A stretch of DNA of 64,000 nt from Saccharopolyspora rectivirgula DSM 43747 (GCF_000497205.1 NZ_AYJW01000001.1:62001-126000); one strand, 5' to 3'. Positions 37,557-48,825 are shown, counted from the first letter of the stretch. The notes: generated from the letters alone by a model not told the origin. Program-made: numbers and translations.

Positions 37557-38492
37557 CTACTGCCCGGGGCCGCTGACCAGCGCGGCCCTGGCTTCAAGCA
37601 GCCGGGCTGCCAGCTCCCGGCCCAGCTGCTCAGCTGCGGTCGTCTCACCAGTGACAGAGGCGCGCACCAACTGGTCGTCGTCGGCCGCGACCACTCCGCG
37701 CACGAACAGCCGCTTCTCCACGCGGCCATCTGCCCGGGGTTCCTCGGTCACTTCGGCCAGCGCGCCGACCGGCGCCGAACAACCCGCTTCGAGCGCGGCC
37801 AACATGGCCCGCTCTGCGGTGACCGCGACGCGGCTGGCCTCGTCGTCCAAAACGGACTGGAGAAGGTGCTCGGTGTCCACATCGTCGACGCGGCACTCCA
37901 CTGCCAGCGCACCCTGGGCAGGGGCCGACAGCATGACTTGTGGATCGAGCGTTTCAGTGATCACCTCAAGCCGGCCCACTCGGGCCAGCCCGGCGCGGGC
38001 GAGCACGACGGCATCCAGCTCGCCGTCGGTCACCTTGCGCAGGCGGGTGTCAATGTTGCCGCGAATACCGCGCACCTCCAGCCCCCGGCCGAGGGCCTTC
38101 AGCTGGGAGATGCGGCGCGGCGAACCGGTGCCCACAACGGAGCCCGGAGGCAGTTCGTCGAGCGTCAGACCGTCCCGGGCGCACAGCGCGTCCCGCGGGT
38201 CCTCCCGCACCGGGACGGCCGCCAACGACAACCGGGGGTCCGGCTCGGTCGGCAAATCCTTGAAGGAGTGGACGGCGACGTCCACCTCCCCGGCGATGAG
38301 CGCCTCGCGCAGCGCGGAGGTGAACACGCCAACCCCGATCTCCGAGATCGGAGCCGAAGACTGGTCGCCCGGAGTGGTGACAGGCACCAGCTCGGTCGGG
38401 TGGCCAGCCTTCTCTAACGCTTCGGCGACCCAGGCGGTCTGCGCCATCGCCAGCGCGCTCCCCCTGGTGCCGATGCGGAGGGTCTTGTTCAA
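37557..38492 (-). CDS. hemC: Hydroxymethylbilane synthase
   Basis: Polymerises four porphobilinogens into hydroxymethylbilane. The 311-residue protein has [45 protein letters not shown] and the dipyrromethane-binding cysteine C238 in [13 protein letters not shown]. It starts with TTG 38492, which forms a TTGA overlap with the hemA stop; no other start fits before the conserved RIGTRGS. Confidence 0.96.
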   Translation of the reverse strand: MNKTLRIGTRGSALAMAQTAWVAEALEKAGHPTELVPVTTPGDQSSAPISEIGVGVFTSALREALIAGEVDVAVHSFKDLPTEPDPRLSLAAVPVREDPRDALCARDGLTLDELPPGSVVGTGSPRRISQLKALGRGLEVRGIRGNIDTRLRKVTDGELDAVVLARAGLARVGRLEVITETLDPQVMLSAPAQGALAVECRVDDVDTEHLLQSVLDDEASRVAVTAERAMLAALEAGCSAPVGALAEVTEEPRADGRVEKRLFVRGVVAADDDQLVRASVTGETTAAEQLGRELAARLLEARAALVSGPGQ

Positions 38493-39877
38493 CGGTCCTC
38501 ACCGTCCTGTTCTGCCCGATCGCACAGCTGCGCGCGGGACGCCTGGGTCTTCTGGCCCCCGCCGGGTTCTTCCGCGTGCGGGGTGCCCAGCACCGCTGTG
38601 CTCTGCTGATCGAGCTCGAAGAGTTCCCGAAGGGCATTGGCGTAGCTGGCGCCACCTGGCACCGACGCCAGCTGCTTGACCCGAACCGTGGGCGTGTGCA
38701 GCAGTTTGTCCACCACTCGCCGGACGGTACGGACCAGTTCGTTGCGCACGTCGGAGTCCAGCTCGGGGAGCCGGGAGTCCAGCCGCAGCAACTCCTTGTC
38801 GACCACTTCGGCAGCCCGCTTGCGCAGCGCGGTGACGGTCGGGGTGACCTCCGCGGAGCGCTGGGCGGCCAGGTAGTTGCGCAGCTCTTCGGCAACGATG
38901 CGCTCGGCCCGCTCGGACTCGTTGCCGTTGCGGGCCTCCGACAGCCGCTGCTGCAGGCTCGCCAGGTCCACCACGGTGACCCCGGGGAGCTGCGCGACCT
39001 CCGGCGCGACGTCACGCGGCAGGCCGAGGTCGCAGAACACCAGCGGGCGCTCGTCCCGGGTGGTCAGCGCAGCGGCCACGTCCTCCTCGGTCACCACCGC
39101 GCCCACTGCCCCGGTGCAGGAGACCACCAGGTCAGCGGCGGCGATGGCGGAGTGCAGTTCGCTCAGCGGCACGGTGCGGGCCGGGACGCCGTCCGCCCGC
39201 ACCGACTCGGCCAGCCGCTGCCCGTTGGCCTCGGTGCGGTTGGCCACCACGACTTCGCCGATGCCGGCCCGCTTGAGCTGGGCGGCGGCCAGGCCGCCCA
39301 TCGAACCGGCGCCGACCAGCAGGGCCTTCCGGCCGGCCAGCCCGCCGAGGACCGCGTCGGCGTCGGACAGCGCTTCGGAGACCACCGAGGCGCCCTCGTT
39401 GTCGATGTCGGTCTCGGCGTGCACCCGCTTGCCGACGCGCAGCGCCTGCTGGGCCAGTTCGTGCAGCGTCTTGCCGACGGTCCCGACTTCGGTGGCTTCC
39501 TGGTAGGACTGGCGGATCTGGCCGAGGATCTGCGCTTCGCCGACGACCATCGAGTCCAGCCCGGCCGCCACCGAGAACAGGTGCTCGACCGCCGCGCCGG
39601 CGTAGTAGACGTAGAAGTGGTCGGACAGGTCGCCGACCTCGGCACCGGCGTGCCGGGCCAACACCCGGATGACCTCGTCCAACCCCCCGTGGAAGGTCTC
39701 CGCGACCGCGTACACCTCCACCCGGTTGCAGGTGGAGAGCACGAAAGCTTCTCCGATCTGCTCGTTGTCCAGCAGCTCCCGGAGGATCTTGGCCAGGTCG
39801 TCGGCGCCGATCGCAACTTGCTCCAGCACCCGCACCGGAGCGCTGTGGTGCGAAATCCCGACGGTGAGCAGGTTCAC
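38489..39877 (-). CDS. hemA: Glutamyl-tRNA reductase
   Basis: First enzyme of C5-pathway haem synthesis, reducing glutamyl-tRNA to glutamate-1-semialdehyde. The 462 residues have the N-terminal [13 protein letters not shown], catalytic C50 in [25 protein letters not shown], the NADPH-binding [14 protein letters not shown] and the C-terminal dimerisation domain. The start is GTG 39877, overlapping the rex stop as GTGA, so rex and hemA are co-translated. Confidence 0.97.
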   Translation of the reverse strand: MNLLTVGISHHSAPVRVLEQVAIGADDLAKILRELLDNEQIGEAFVLSTCNRVEVYAVAETFHGGLDEVIRVLARHAGAEVGDLSDHFYVYYAGAAVEHLFSVAAGLDSMVVGEAQILGQIRQSYQEATEVGTVGKTLHELAQQALRVGKRVHAETDIDNEGASVVSEALSDADAVLGGLAGRKALLVGAGSMGGLAAAQLKRAGIGEVVVANRTEANGQRLAESVRADGVPARTVPLSELHSAIAAADLVVSCTGAVGAVVTEEDVAAALTTRDERPLVFCDLGLPRDVAPEVAQLPGVTVVDLASLQQRLSEARNGNESERAERIVAEELRNYLAAQRSAEVTPTVTALRKRAAEVVDKELLRLDSRLPELDSDVRNELVRTVRRVVDKLLHTPTVRVKQLASVPGGASYANALRELFELDQQSTAVLGTPHAEEPGGGQKTQASRAQLCDRAEQDGEDR

Positions 39878-40731
39878 GGCCGAACCACCATCCCATCCAC
39901 GGAGTCGATCTCGTCTGGTACCTGGCCACCGGCCTCTGGCGGCCCGACATCGGCGGCTGCGGACGATTCGGGCTGCTCGTCCTTCTCCGAGCTCTCCTGC
40001 TGCCGGCGCGCCACGTGGAACGACAAGATCTGCATTTCCACCGCCAGGTCGACCTTGCGCACCTCGACGTTCTCCGGGACCTGGAGGACGACCGGCGCGA
40101 AGTTCAAGATGCACTGCACCCCGCCGGCGACCAGGCGGTCGCAGACGTCCTGGGCGCCTTGGGCCGGGGTGGCGATGACACCGATGGTGACCTCCCGCTC
40201 CGCGCAAACCCGGACGATGTCGTCGACGTGGTTCACCGGGATGCCGCCGACCGGCACTCCGATCAGGTCCGGGTCGAGGTCGAACAGGGCGACCACCGGG
40301 AACCCGCGGCTGGGGAACCCGGCGTAGTTGGCCAGCGCGTGCCCCAGGTTGCCGATGCCGACCACCGCGACGCTGTGCTTGCGGGTCAGGCCGAGGGTGC
40401 GCTCGATCTGCCCGATCAGCACCTCGACCTCGTAGCCGACCCCGCGCGTCCCGTAGGAACCGATGTAGGACAGGTCCTTGCGGAGCTTGGCGGAGTTCAC
40501 GCCCGCCGCGTTGGCCAGCTCCTCGCTGGAAACGGTGCTGACCTCCTGCTCCCGCAGCCCGGACAGCACCCGCAGGTACACCGCCAACCGGGCCACCGCC
40601 GCTTCGGGAATGGCCCGCGCCCGCTCGCGCGCTGGCGGTACCTCGACAGCCGGGGACTGCTTGGATTCGAGCCGGGAATCGGCCTCAGTCCCCCCGTGGC
40701 CGTCCCGCATGTCCCCTCCGTCGGCCGTCAC
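39874..40731 (-). CDS. rex: Redox-sensing transcriptional repressor Rex
   Basis: NADH/NAD-sensing repressor of respiratory genes. The 285-residue protein has an N-terminal winged helix ([36 protein letters not shown]) and a Rossmann domain ([55 protein letters not shown]). An Asp/Glu/Pro-rich tail of about 50 residues follows. The GTG at 40731 has AGGGAG 7 nt before it. A Rex-site sequence lies about 200 nt upstream, so it is probably autoregulated, as for rex-hemACD of Streptomyces. Confidence 0.95.
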   Translation of the reverse strand: MTADGGDMRDGHGGTEADSRLESKQSPAVEVPPARERARAIPEAAVARLAVYLRVLSGLREQEVSTVSSEELANAAGVNSAKLRKDLSYIGSYGTRGVGYEVEVLIGQIERTLGLTRKHSVAVVGIGNLGHALANYAGFPSRGFPVVALFDLDPDLIGVPVGGIPVNHVDDIVRVCAEREVTIGVIATPAQGAQDVCDRLVAGGVQCILNFAPVVLQVPENVEVRKVDLAVEMQILSFHVARRQQESSEKDEQPESSAAADVGPPEAGGQVPDEIDSVDGMVVRP

Positions 40732-40928
40732 GCTTGGTCTCCCTTGCCCTGCCTGCACTCGTGCCGTAGCCCAGCTGGAAGTCGCTACGGCGTCCACGTG
40801 GTCGCAACCGCCCGGTCGAGCCCGGACGCGCTGCCCAGCTGCGGGCGTTGACCGCGCCAAGCCGCTCCGGCCGACTCAGCACCTGATTCCCCGGAACCGG
40901 GTAGTACGACCGTTAACACCGTAACCAC

Positions 40929-40946
40929 TTGTGAATACACGCACAA
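40929..40946. promoter_or_regulatory. Rex operator upstream of rex-hemACD
   Basis: TTGTGAATACACGCACAA has a perfect left half-site TTGTGAA and a 5/7 right half (CGCACAA against TTCACAA). It lies 198 nt upstream of the rex GTG in the gap to the glutaredoxin gene. The location and known autoregulation of Rex in Streptomyces support it. Confidence 0.65.
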
Positions 40947-41068
40947 AGTCGCGGGTCCGCTGTGCGCCGCACTCACTGCACTTCGCCAGACATCATTGCC
41001 GATTGCCCCCCGACGTGCCAAAACGCGTGGCCTGGGGCACTTTTTCCCGCTCGCCGCCGGCCGGTCGA

Positions 41069-41305
41069 TCAGCCGGCGAGGGCGCGCCGCAGTCGCTCCT
41101 CCTCAACCCGCCAGTAGCCGTGTTCCGCGCCGTCGACCAAGATCACCGGAACCCGATCACCGTACTCGGCCTGCAACTCCGGGTCGGAGTCCACGTCCTG
41201 GGCCTCCCAGGTGGCGCCGAGCTCGCCGCAGATCCGGCGCACGTCGGCCACCGCTTGCTCGCACGCGTGGCAGTCCCGGCGGGTCAGCACCGTGACCTGG
41301 CCCAT
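41069..41305 (-). CDS. Glutaredoxin-like protein
   Basis: 78 residues with thioredoxin-fold features: the N-terminal strand QVTVLTRRDCHAC (CxxC-type motif C-H-A-C), then DVDSDPELQAEYGDRVPVILVDG with the cis-proline, and a C-terminal helix. It belongs to the short glutaredoxin-like (DUF836-type) proteins that often sit next to rex/hemA in actinobacteria. The start is ATG 41305. Confidence 0.85.
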   Translation of the reverse strand: MGQVTVLTRRDCHACEQAVADVRRICGELGATWEAQDVDSDPELQAEYGDRVPVILVDGAEHGYWRVEEERLRRALAG

Positions 41306-41607
41306 TCCAGCCTCCAGAAGCCGCAGTTCTCGCCCTCATCCAAGCTACTCCGAGTAAGAAATTTATGGCCGCCACCCGCTGTGAAATTGGCCGCTCACAC
41401 GAGTTAACCCGTGCGGAAAATCACTCCGACGCACCAGCCTGCAATTACTCAACGTAGTTGAAATGTCACTCTTAAGCTCTACCTACTTCCCAGTAACAAC
41501 ACGTATGCTGCTGCTCCAACGCCATGCCCCACGGCGTTAACGGCTCGGTCGCGACGCCTCCCCAACCCCGCGGCCGTCCGTCGCCACAACGGCTGGAGGT
41601 CGGAGAT
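41306..41607. promoter_or_regulatory. Divergent promoter region of the BldN-like sigma factor gene
   Basis: 302 nt without a gene, clearly richer in A and T than the surroundings (GTAAGAAATTTATGG; CTCTTAAGCTCTACC). It separates the glutaredoxin-like gene from the sigma gene and should hold promoters for both. AGTTGAAATGTCACT at 41456-41470 is an imperfect inverted repeat weakly like BldD sites. I see no stable hairpin. Confidence 0.4.
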
Positions 41608-42240
41608 ATGAGTCGTCCGCAAACTCTCGAGCCCCCCGCCCCCCGGACCGCCCCGAGCACCGCAGCGACCGCGGCCGTCCCGCACCCCCAGGACTCCTGG
41701 GCCCAGGTGAGCGCCGCGCAACGCGGGGACAGCGAGGCCTTCGGCTGGCTCTACGCCGAATACGCCCAGGTCGTGTACCGCTACGTGCTGCTGCGGGTGA
41801 GCGACCACTGCCTGGCCGAGGACATCACCAGCGAAACCTTCCTGCGCGCGCTGCGCCGGATCGCCTCCATCAGCTACCAGGGGCGGGACGTGGCGGCCTG
41901 GTTCATCACCATCGCCAAGAACCTCATCCTCGACCACATCAAGTCCAGCCGGAACCGGCTGGAGGTCCCCATCGCCGACCCGGCCACCGTGCACCTGAAC
42001 AACGCCCAGCAGCACGGCCCCGAGCACCGGGTGCTGAGCGAAGCGACCCAGCGGGAACTGCTGCGCTGCATCCGCGAGCTCAACCCCGATCAACGGGAGT
42101 GCATCAAGCTGCGGTTCCTGCAGGGCAGATCGGTGACCGAGACCGCCACGATCATGCGGCGCAACGAAGGAGCCGTCAAAGCCCTCCAGCACCGGGCCGT
42201 CCGCCGACTGGCCCAGCTGCTGCCCAAGGACATCCGGTAA
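41608..42240 (+). CDS. ECF-type RNA polymerase sigma factor, BldN-like
   Basis: The 210-residue protein has sigma region 2 (AFGWLYAEYAQVVYRYVLLRV, AEDITSETFLRALRRI, DVAAWFITIAKNLILDHI) and region 4 (LNPDQRECIKLRFLQGRSVTETATIMRRNEGAVKALQHRAVRRL), preceded by a Pro/Ala-rich extension of about 30 residues. Its neighbourhood (hemD-hemC-hemA-rex-glutaredoxin) matches that of Streptomyces bldN, which controls aerial development, from memory. No rsbN-type anti-sigma gene follows. GGAGG lies 8 nt before the ATG at 41608. BldN orthology is an inference. Confidence 0.85.
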   Translation: MSRPQTLEPPAPRTAPSTAATAAVPHPQDSWAQVSAAQRGDSEAFGWLYAEYAQVVYRYVLLRVSDHCLAEDITSETFLRALRRIASISYQGRDVAAWFITIAKNLILDHIKSSRNRLEVPIADPATVHLNNAQQHGPEHRVLSEATQRELLRCIRELNPDQRECIKLRFLQGRSVTETATIMRRNEGAVKALQHRAVRRLAQLLPKDIR

Positions 42241-42443
42241 CTCCCCGGCCGGGTGGAACGATTGAGCAGATGCCGGGGAGCGAGCGGATTTCGTGACCCG
42301 ATCGGGACGGTTACAACTGGAGCCACCCGGTCAACAGCTGCCGGAAGAGCTCCTAAGCTAGAACCCTACTGACCGGCCAGGTTCAACTACGCCTGGTTCC
42401 GAGGACGAGACAGCAGACCGGAGTACCCCGGGGAGGCGCGGCG

Positions 42444-43388
42444 GTGCCGACACGTCATGGCCCAGCCGAGGACGCACACCAGGACCGGCTGCCCACATCC
42501 ACCGATTCGCCGCGAACCCGCCAGTTGGACAGCGCCAAGCTCGCTGGCCGAGCTTCCGCCGAAGCTGCTGTCGCCGCGGTCCCGACGACCGGTGACCAGG
42601 ACACCACCTCCGTAGACCTCACCGCTGCCGCGTTCTTCGACGTCGACAACACGATGATGATGGGCGCGTCGCTGTTCCACTTCGCCCGTGGAATGGCCGC
42701 GCGGAAGTTCTTCACCGCGACCGACCTGGCCGGGTTCGCCTGGCAGCAGCTGAAGTTCCGGATCGGCGGCACCGAGAACCCCGAAGTCATGCAGGCCAGC
42801 CGCGAGCAGGCGCTGTCGTTCGTGGCCGGCCGCAAGGTCTCCGAGCTGGTCGAGCTCGGCGAGGAGATCTACGACGAACTGATGGCCGACCGGATCTGGG
42901 AAGGCACCCGGGCCCTCGCCCAGATGCACCTGGAAGCCGGGCAGCGCGTGTGGCTGGTCACCGCCACCCCGGTGGAGCTCGCCCAGATCATCGCCCGCCG
43001 ACTGGGCCTGACCGGTGCGCTCGGCACCGTCGCGGAGAACTCCGACGGCGTCTACACCGGGCGGCTGGTCGGCGAGCTGCTGCACGGGCGGGCCAAAGCG
43101 CACGCGGTGCGCGCCCTGGCCGCCAGCGAAGGCCTGGACCTGCGGCGGTGCACCGCCTACTCGGACTCCGCCAACGACCTCCCGATGCTGTCGGTGGTGG
43201 GCACCGCGGTGGCGGTGAACCCGGACCCGCAGCTGCGCGAGATCGCCCGCAGCCGGGGCTGGGAGATCCGCGACTTCCGCACCGGCCGCAAAGCGGCCCG
43301 GATCGGCTTGAACTCGATGCTGGGAGCCAGCGCCATCGCCGGCGCGGTCGCCGCCGGGCTCGCCTACCGGCGCCGGGACCGCTCCTGA
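42444..43388 (+). CDS. HAD-superfamily IB phosphatase (SerB1-like)
   Basis: The 314-residue phosphatase of the HAD-IB group has nucleophile motif [15 protein letters not shown], motif [12 protein letters not shown] and motif [15 protein letters not shown]. An N-terminal leader of about 55 hydrophilic residues and a C-terminal helix ([18 protein letters not shown]) suggest membrane attachment. A phosphoserine or phospholipid substrate is possible; the adjoining acyltransferase and related plsC-linked proteins favour a lipid phosphate. GTG 42444 has GGGGAGG 7 nt upstream. Confidence 0.85.
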   Translation: MPTRHGPAEDAHQDRLPTSTDSPRTRQLDSAKLAGRASAEAAVAAVPTTGDQDTTSVDLTAAAFFDVDNTMMMGASLFHFARGMAARKFFTATDLAGFAWQQLKFRIGGTENPEVMQASREQALSFVAGRKVSELVELGEEIYDELMADRIWEGTRALAQMHLEAGQRVWLVTATPVELAQIIARRLGLTGALGTVAENSDGVYTGRLVGELLHGRAKAHAVRALAASEGLDLRRCTAYSDSANDLPMLSVVGTAVAVNPDPQLREIARSRGWEIRDFRTGRKAARIGLNSMLGASAIAGAVAAGLAYRRRDRS

Positions 43389-43389
43389 C

Positions 43390-44331
43390 TCAGCCGAGGA
43401 ACACGTTCTCCCGCTGGGACAGCAGCCGGTAGATCGTGTGCTGGATGGTTTCCCTGATCTGGTCGCTGAGGTTGAACACCAGCATCGGGTCGTCCGCGGC
43501 CCCCGGCGAGTACCGCGCCGTCTCCACCGGCTCGCCGAACTCGATGTACCACTTCGTCGGCAGCGGAACGGCGCCCAGCGGCCCCAGCCACGGGAACAGC
43601 GGGGTCACCGGGAAGTACGGCAGGCCGAGCAGCCGCGCCAGCGGCTTGATGTCCCCCACCTTGGGGTAGATCTCCTCAGCACCCACGATCGAGCAGGGCA
43701 CGATCGGTACCCCGGTGCGCAGCGCGGCCGACACGAACCCGCCCCGGCCGAACCGCTGCAGCTTGTACCGGTCCTTGAACGGCTTGCCGATGCCCTTGAA
43801 GCCCTCCGGCCACACCCCCACCAGCTCGCCGCCGGTGAGCAGCCGCTCGGCGTCGGGGTTGCAGGCCAGCGTGTGCCCCGCCTTGCGCGCCACCGCCCCG
43901 ACCACCGGAAGCCGGAACACCAGGTCCGCCCCCAGCATCCGCAGGTGGCGGTGCGCCGGATGGCAGTCGTGCAGCGCGACCGCGGTCATCAAGGCGTCCC
44001 AGGGCAGCGTCCCGGAGTGGTTGGCGACCACCAGCGCGCCGCCCTCGGCCGGCACGTTGTCCAGCCCGGTCGCCTCCACCCGGAACCACTTGTCGAAGAA
44101 GGGTCGCAGCAGCGGGAGGAACACCTGGTCGTTGAGCTCGACGTCGAAGCCGAACTCGTCGACCTGGTAGTCCCCCAGGACCCGGCGACGCGCGAAGGCC
44201 AGCACGTCGGCCAAGCTCTCCGCCCAGGACTCGCCGCCCTCCGGGGGGACCGAGCACCCGGTGGTCCAGGAGGGCGGCTCGGCCCCCTCCCCCTCCTGCG
44301 GGTGCAGTGGGATCACCTGCGCGTCGGCCAT
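43390..44331 (-). CDS. PlsC-like phospholipid/glycerol acyltransferase
   Basis: The 313-residue member of the 1-acylglycerol-3-phosphate acyltransferase superfamily has the catalytic NHSGTLPWDALM (H-x4-D type), the second block VWPEGFKGIGKPF (substrate binding) and VPIVPCSIVGAEEIYPK. It lacks an obvious N-terminal membrane helix. The usual HX4D motif is present as HSGTLPWD, slightly longer, as in related mycobacterial proteins. It converges with the HAD gene, with 1 nt between. ATG 44331 has GGGAGG before it. Confidence 0.85.
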   Translation of the reverse strand: MADAQVIPLHPQEGEGAEPPSWTTGCSVPPEGGESWAESLADVLAFARRRVLGDYQVDEFGFDVELNDQVFLPLLRPFFDKWFRVEATGLDNVPAEGGALVVANHSGTLPWDALMTAVALHDCHPAHRHLRMLGADLVFRLPVVGAVARKAGHTLACNPDAERLLTGGELVGVWPEGFKGIGKPFKDRYKLQRFGRGGFVSAALRTGVPIVPCSIVGAEEIYPKVGDIKPLARLLGLPYFPVTPLFPWLGPLGAVPLPTKWYIEFGEPVETARYSPGAADDPMLVFNLSDQIRETIQHTIYRLLSQRENVFLG

Positions 44332-44342
44332 CGGTCCTCCCG

Positions 44343-45377
44343 TCAACGGAACTTCGCCAGCAGCTCGACCGCGCCGCGCTCCAACGCCCGCACCTGCTCC
44401 GGCGCCACCACCGGGCGCAGCCCCCGCCCCCGGACGAAGTCGTCGAAGGCGTCCTTGGTGGTCCACCGCGGGGTGATCCCGAACCGGGTGCGCAGCCGGG
44501 TGGTGTCCAGCACCCGGCCGAAGTGCAGGTAGCGCAGCTGCTCCGGGGAGAAGTCGACCAGCCGGGCCCCGCGGAAGAACTTCGCCAGCGGGGACACCGC
44601 GAACCGCGGCAGGGGCATGGCCACCCGCCCGGCCCGCCGGATCGCCTGGGACAGCATCAGCACGCCCTCGCCCGCGACGTTGTAAACCCCCGGCAAGTCG
44701 GCCAGGGTGGCGCGCTCCAGCACCGCCAGCGCGTCGTCGGAGTGCAGCAGCTGCAGCCGGGCGTCGAACCCCAGCACCGTCGGCACCGCCGGCAGCGAGA
44801 AGTACCGGGTGAGCATGGCGTCGATCTGCGGTCCGATCAGGTTGCTGAACCGCAGCGTGGTGATGTCCACGTCGGGCCGGCGGCGGCCGAAACCGCGCAC
44901 GTAGCCCTCGATCTCCACCGCGTCCTTGGCGTACCCCGAGCTGGGCAGCCCCTTCGGCTCCATGTCCTCGGTGAACACCGCCGGGTCGCGCGAGCTGGAA
45001 CCGTAGACCGCGCACGTGGAGCGCACCACCAGCTTGCGAATGCTCGGCGCCTTCTGGCAGGCGGCCAGCAGCTGCATGGTGCCGATGACGTTCATTTCCT
45101 TCATGGTGATCTGCCCGTGCGGGCCGACGTGCGAGTTCACCGCGGCGTGCACCACGGTGTCCACCTCGGCGTCGGCGATCACCTTGGCGATGAAGGGATT
45201 GCGGATGTCAGCGCGGACGAACTCGGTGCGGCCCATCCGGCGCAGCAGGTCCCGGTGCGGCTGGACGGTGTCCACCCCGATGATCCGCTCCACCGCCGGG
45301 TTGGCGGCCAGCCGCGCTGCGAGGTGCCCGCCGAGGAACCGGCTCACCCCGGTCACCAGCACGACGTTAGGGCTCAT
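44343..45377 (-). CDS. NAD-dependent epimerase/dehydratase (GalE2-like)
   Basis: A 344-residue extended short-chain dehydrogenase. The Rossmann motif is VVLVTGVSRFLGGHLA (the usual GxxGxxG has Val-Ser-Arg), HAAVNSHVG follows, and the catalytic pair is seen in SSGYAKDAVE (YxxxK). It resembles the mycobacterial protein annotated GalE2 in the same position, next to the acyltransferase and bS22. The substrate is unknown. It is upstream of the acyltransferase with an 11-nt gap. GGGGAG lies before ATG 45377. Confidence 0.88.
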   Translation of the reverse strand: MSPNVVLVTGVSRFLGGHLAARLAANPAVERIIGVDTVQPHRDLLRRMGRTEFVRADIRNPFIAKVIADAEVDTVVHAAVNSHVGPHGQITMKEMNVIGTMQLLAACQKAPSIRKLVVRSTCAVYGSSSRDPAVFTEDMEPKGLPSSGYAKDAVEIEGYVRGFGRRRPDVDITTLRFSNLIGPQIDAMLTRYFSLPAVPTVLGFDARLQLLHSDDALAVLERATLADLPGVYNVAGEGVLMLSQAIRRAGRVAMPLPRFAVSPLAKFFRGARLVDFSPEQLRYLHFGRVLDTTRLRTRFGITPRWTTKDAFDDFVRGRGLRPVVAPEQVRALERGAVELLAKFR

Positions 45378-45546
45378 GGATCTCCCCGCGTTTCCCGTCG
45401 GCACCGCCGGAGCAGACCAACACCGCGAACACGGTCGATCACCGGCAGCACACGATTCCGGGATGAACGTAAAGGGAAAGCGATCGAGCGGCTACCCGAA
45501 CCCGTTCGATGTGACGGATCCGATCGTCCTGAGCCCGGAAAGACCA

Positions 45547-45577
45547 ACCGCCGCCGACCCTGCTGGCCGACGGCGGT
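45547..45577 (-). terminator. Hairpin after the bS22 gene
   Basis: ACCGCCG (45547-45553) with CGGCGGT (45571-45577) lies just past the stop of the 33-codon gene; an alternative pairing of CCGCCG is also possible. It is a weak to moderate candidate without a T-run. Confidence 0.4.
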
Positions 45578-45583
45578 GAAGGC

Positions 45584-45685
45584 TCACTTGCCCAGCTTCC
45601 GGCGCTGCACGCGGGTTTTGCGGAGCAGCTTGCGGTGCTTCTTCTTGGACATGCGCTTGCGGCGCTTCTTGATGACCGAGCCCAT
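45584..45685 (-). CDS. Small ribosomal subunit protein bS22 (AURKAIP1/COX24 domain)
   Basis: A 33-residue, extremely basic peptide beginning [20 protein letters not shown] and ending RKLGK. It is the actinobacterial AURKAIP1/COX24-domain protein seen as bS22 near the decoding site of mycobacterial ribosomes. AAGGAG lies 5 nt before ATG 45685. It lies between the epimerase and the HTH gene, the same order as in mycobacteria. Confidence 0.92.
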   Translation of the reverse strand: MGSVIKKRRKRMSKKKHRKLLRKTRVQRRKLGK

Positions 45686-45858
45686 AAGGACTCCTTCGCT
45701 GTTGACGGCAGTTCGTAATGTCCTCCCGTGCCGGTGCAGCCGCCGAAGCGGGCACCAAGGCACCGACCAGATAGCGTACCTGGCCAGCGATTGAGCCCTT
45801 CAGGGGCGGTGGGGCAAGCGCGTCCACGGCCGCTTCCGGCCGGAATTCCCCGACGTCC

Positions 45859-46083
45859 TCAGCGAGCGCCGTGGTAGGAGCTCTCCAGGTACTCGTGGAC
45901 GTCCTTTTCCGCCACCCGGAAGGAACGGCCGACGCGGGCGGCGGGCAGTTCACCGGCGTGCACCAGCCGGTAAACGGTCATCTTGGAAACGCGCATCAGC
46001 TTGGCGACCTCAGCGACGGTGAGGAACCGCACCTGTCCCATCGCCTGAGGACCCGACTGGCCGGGCTCGGAGTTGGCAGACAT
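45859..46083 (-). CDS. Excisionase-type helix-turn-helix protein
   Basis: The 74-residue DNA-binding protein of the MerR/excisionase group has FLTVAEVAKLMRVSKMTVYRLVHAGELPAARVGRSFRVAEKDVHEYLESSY. Despite the family name no phage or integron lies nearby; this gene is a conserved chromosomal neighbour of proC in actinobacteria. The start is ATG 46083. Its target is unknown. Confidence 0.88.
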   Translation of the reverse strand: MSANSEPGQSGPQAMGQVRFLTVAEVAKLMRVSKMTVYRLVHAGELPAARVGRSFRVAEKDVHEYLESSYHGAR

Positions 46084-46216
46084 GCTGCACCGTTCCCCTT
46101 CAGCTCGTGTCGCGCCGCCGACTTCCCCCGGCGGAACCTCACGCACGTGCCAATTCGAGAGTAACGGGACAGCTGGGGTGGGTGCGATCCGCAAAAAGTC
46201 CTGCTGACCTGCGAAA

Positions 46217-47017
46217 TCAATCATCAGCTCGGCCGAGCTGCACGGACCGGTCCCGGGCCGCCTCGACCGCGTCGAACACCGCTGCGCGCACCGCGTGGTT
46301 CTCCAACTGGCGGATCCCCGCGGCCGTGGTCCCGCCCGGAGAGGTGACGGCCTCCCGGAGCGTGACCGGGTGCCCGTTCCGCAGCATGGCCGCGGCGCCC
46401 GTCGCCGACTGCACCACCAGCTCGGTGGCCGTCTCCCGCGGCAGCCCGAGCAGCACCCCGGCGTCGATCATGGCCTCCACCACGTAGAAGAAGTAGGCCG
46501 GGCCGGACCCGGACAGCGCGGTGACCGCGTCCTGCTGGCCCTCCGGCACCCGCACCACCCGGCCGACGCTGCCCAGCAGCTCCTCGACCAGCTCCAGGTG
46601 CTCGTCGGTGGCGTGCGTGCCGGGCGAGATGGCGCTCATCGCCTCGCCCACCAGCATCGGGGTGTTCGGCATCACCCGGACCACGGCGGTGCCCTCCGGT
46701 AACCGGCGCTCGAAGAGCCCCGTCGACAGGCCCGCGCACATCGAGACGACCAGCTTGCCCGCCGGCAGGTTCGGTGCCACCTCGTCCAGCAGGGCGCCGA
46801 TGTCCTGCGGCTTGACGGAGATGACCAGCACATCGGCCCGCCGCGCCGCGTCCGGCACCGACAGCTGGGTCAAGCCGTACTTGTCGGCCACCTCGGCCGC
46901 CCGCTCGGGCCGCCGTTCGGTGAACACGAGCTGCTCCGGCGCGCGGCCCGCCTGCAGCAGCCCGGACAACAGGGATTCACCGATCTTGCCGGCTCCGAGT
47001 ACGGCGATGGTCGTCAT
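46217..47017 (-). CDS. proC: Pyrroline-5-carboxylate reductase
   Basis: Last step of proline synthesis, using NAD(P)H. The 266 residues start with the Rossmann motif TIAVLGAGKIGESLLSGLL. VISVKPQDI, VVRVMPNTP and the C-terminal family signature ALSGSGPAYFFYVVEAMIDAG and SPGGTTAAGIRQLE follow. The start is ATG 47017. It is divergent from the acyl-CoA ligase gene across 141 nt. Confidence 0.95.
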   Translation of the reverse strand: MTTIAVLGAGKIGESLLSGLLQAGRAPEQLVFTERRPERAAEVADKYGLTQLSVPDAARRADVLVISVKPQDIGALLDEVAPNLPAGKLVVSMCAGLSTGLFERRLPEGTAVVRVMPNTPMLVGEAMSAISPGTHATDEHLELVEELLGSVGRVVRVPEGQQDAVTALSGSGPAYFFYVVEAMIDAGVLLGLPRETATELVVQSATGAAAMLRNGHPVTLREAVTSPGGTTAAGIRQLENHAVRAAVFDAVEAARDRSVQLGRADD

Positions 47018-47158
47018 AGGGCTCAGGGTGCCAGAACACGGGGAGTGCCCTTTGCCAGGGCCTCCCGTGAGGGGCCGGGAGCAGCTACCGTGTTGCACAC
47101 CACGTGACAGCTGCCACAGACGAGCGATCTTGGCGTTGGCCGAAGGAGATCAACTTCC

Positions 47159-48784
<1,626 letters not shown>

Positions 48785-48825
48785 CCGGCTTGCCGGGCGG
48801 GTCGCGCAGGCCCGCCCGGCACCGC

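Noticed and set aside
35490-38417. 975-codon plus-strand open frame opposite hemB-hemC
   Set aside because: Antisense to strongly conserved haem enzymes, with composition typical of shadow frames.
41456-41470. BldD-box-like repeat AGTTGAAATGTCACT before the sigma gene
   Set aside because: BldD control of bldN is known in Streptomyces, but this match is too imperfect to call a site.
45859-46083. Excisionase-type gene as a sign of a mobile element
   Set aside because: No integrase, attachment repeats or base-composition change; the gene is a conserved chromosomal neighbour of proC.
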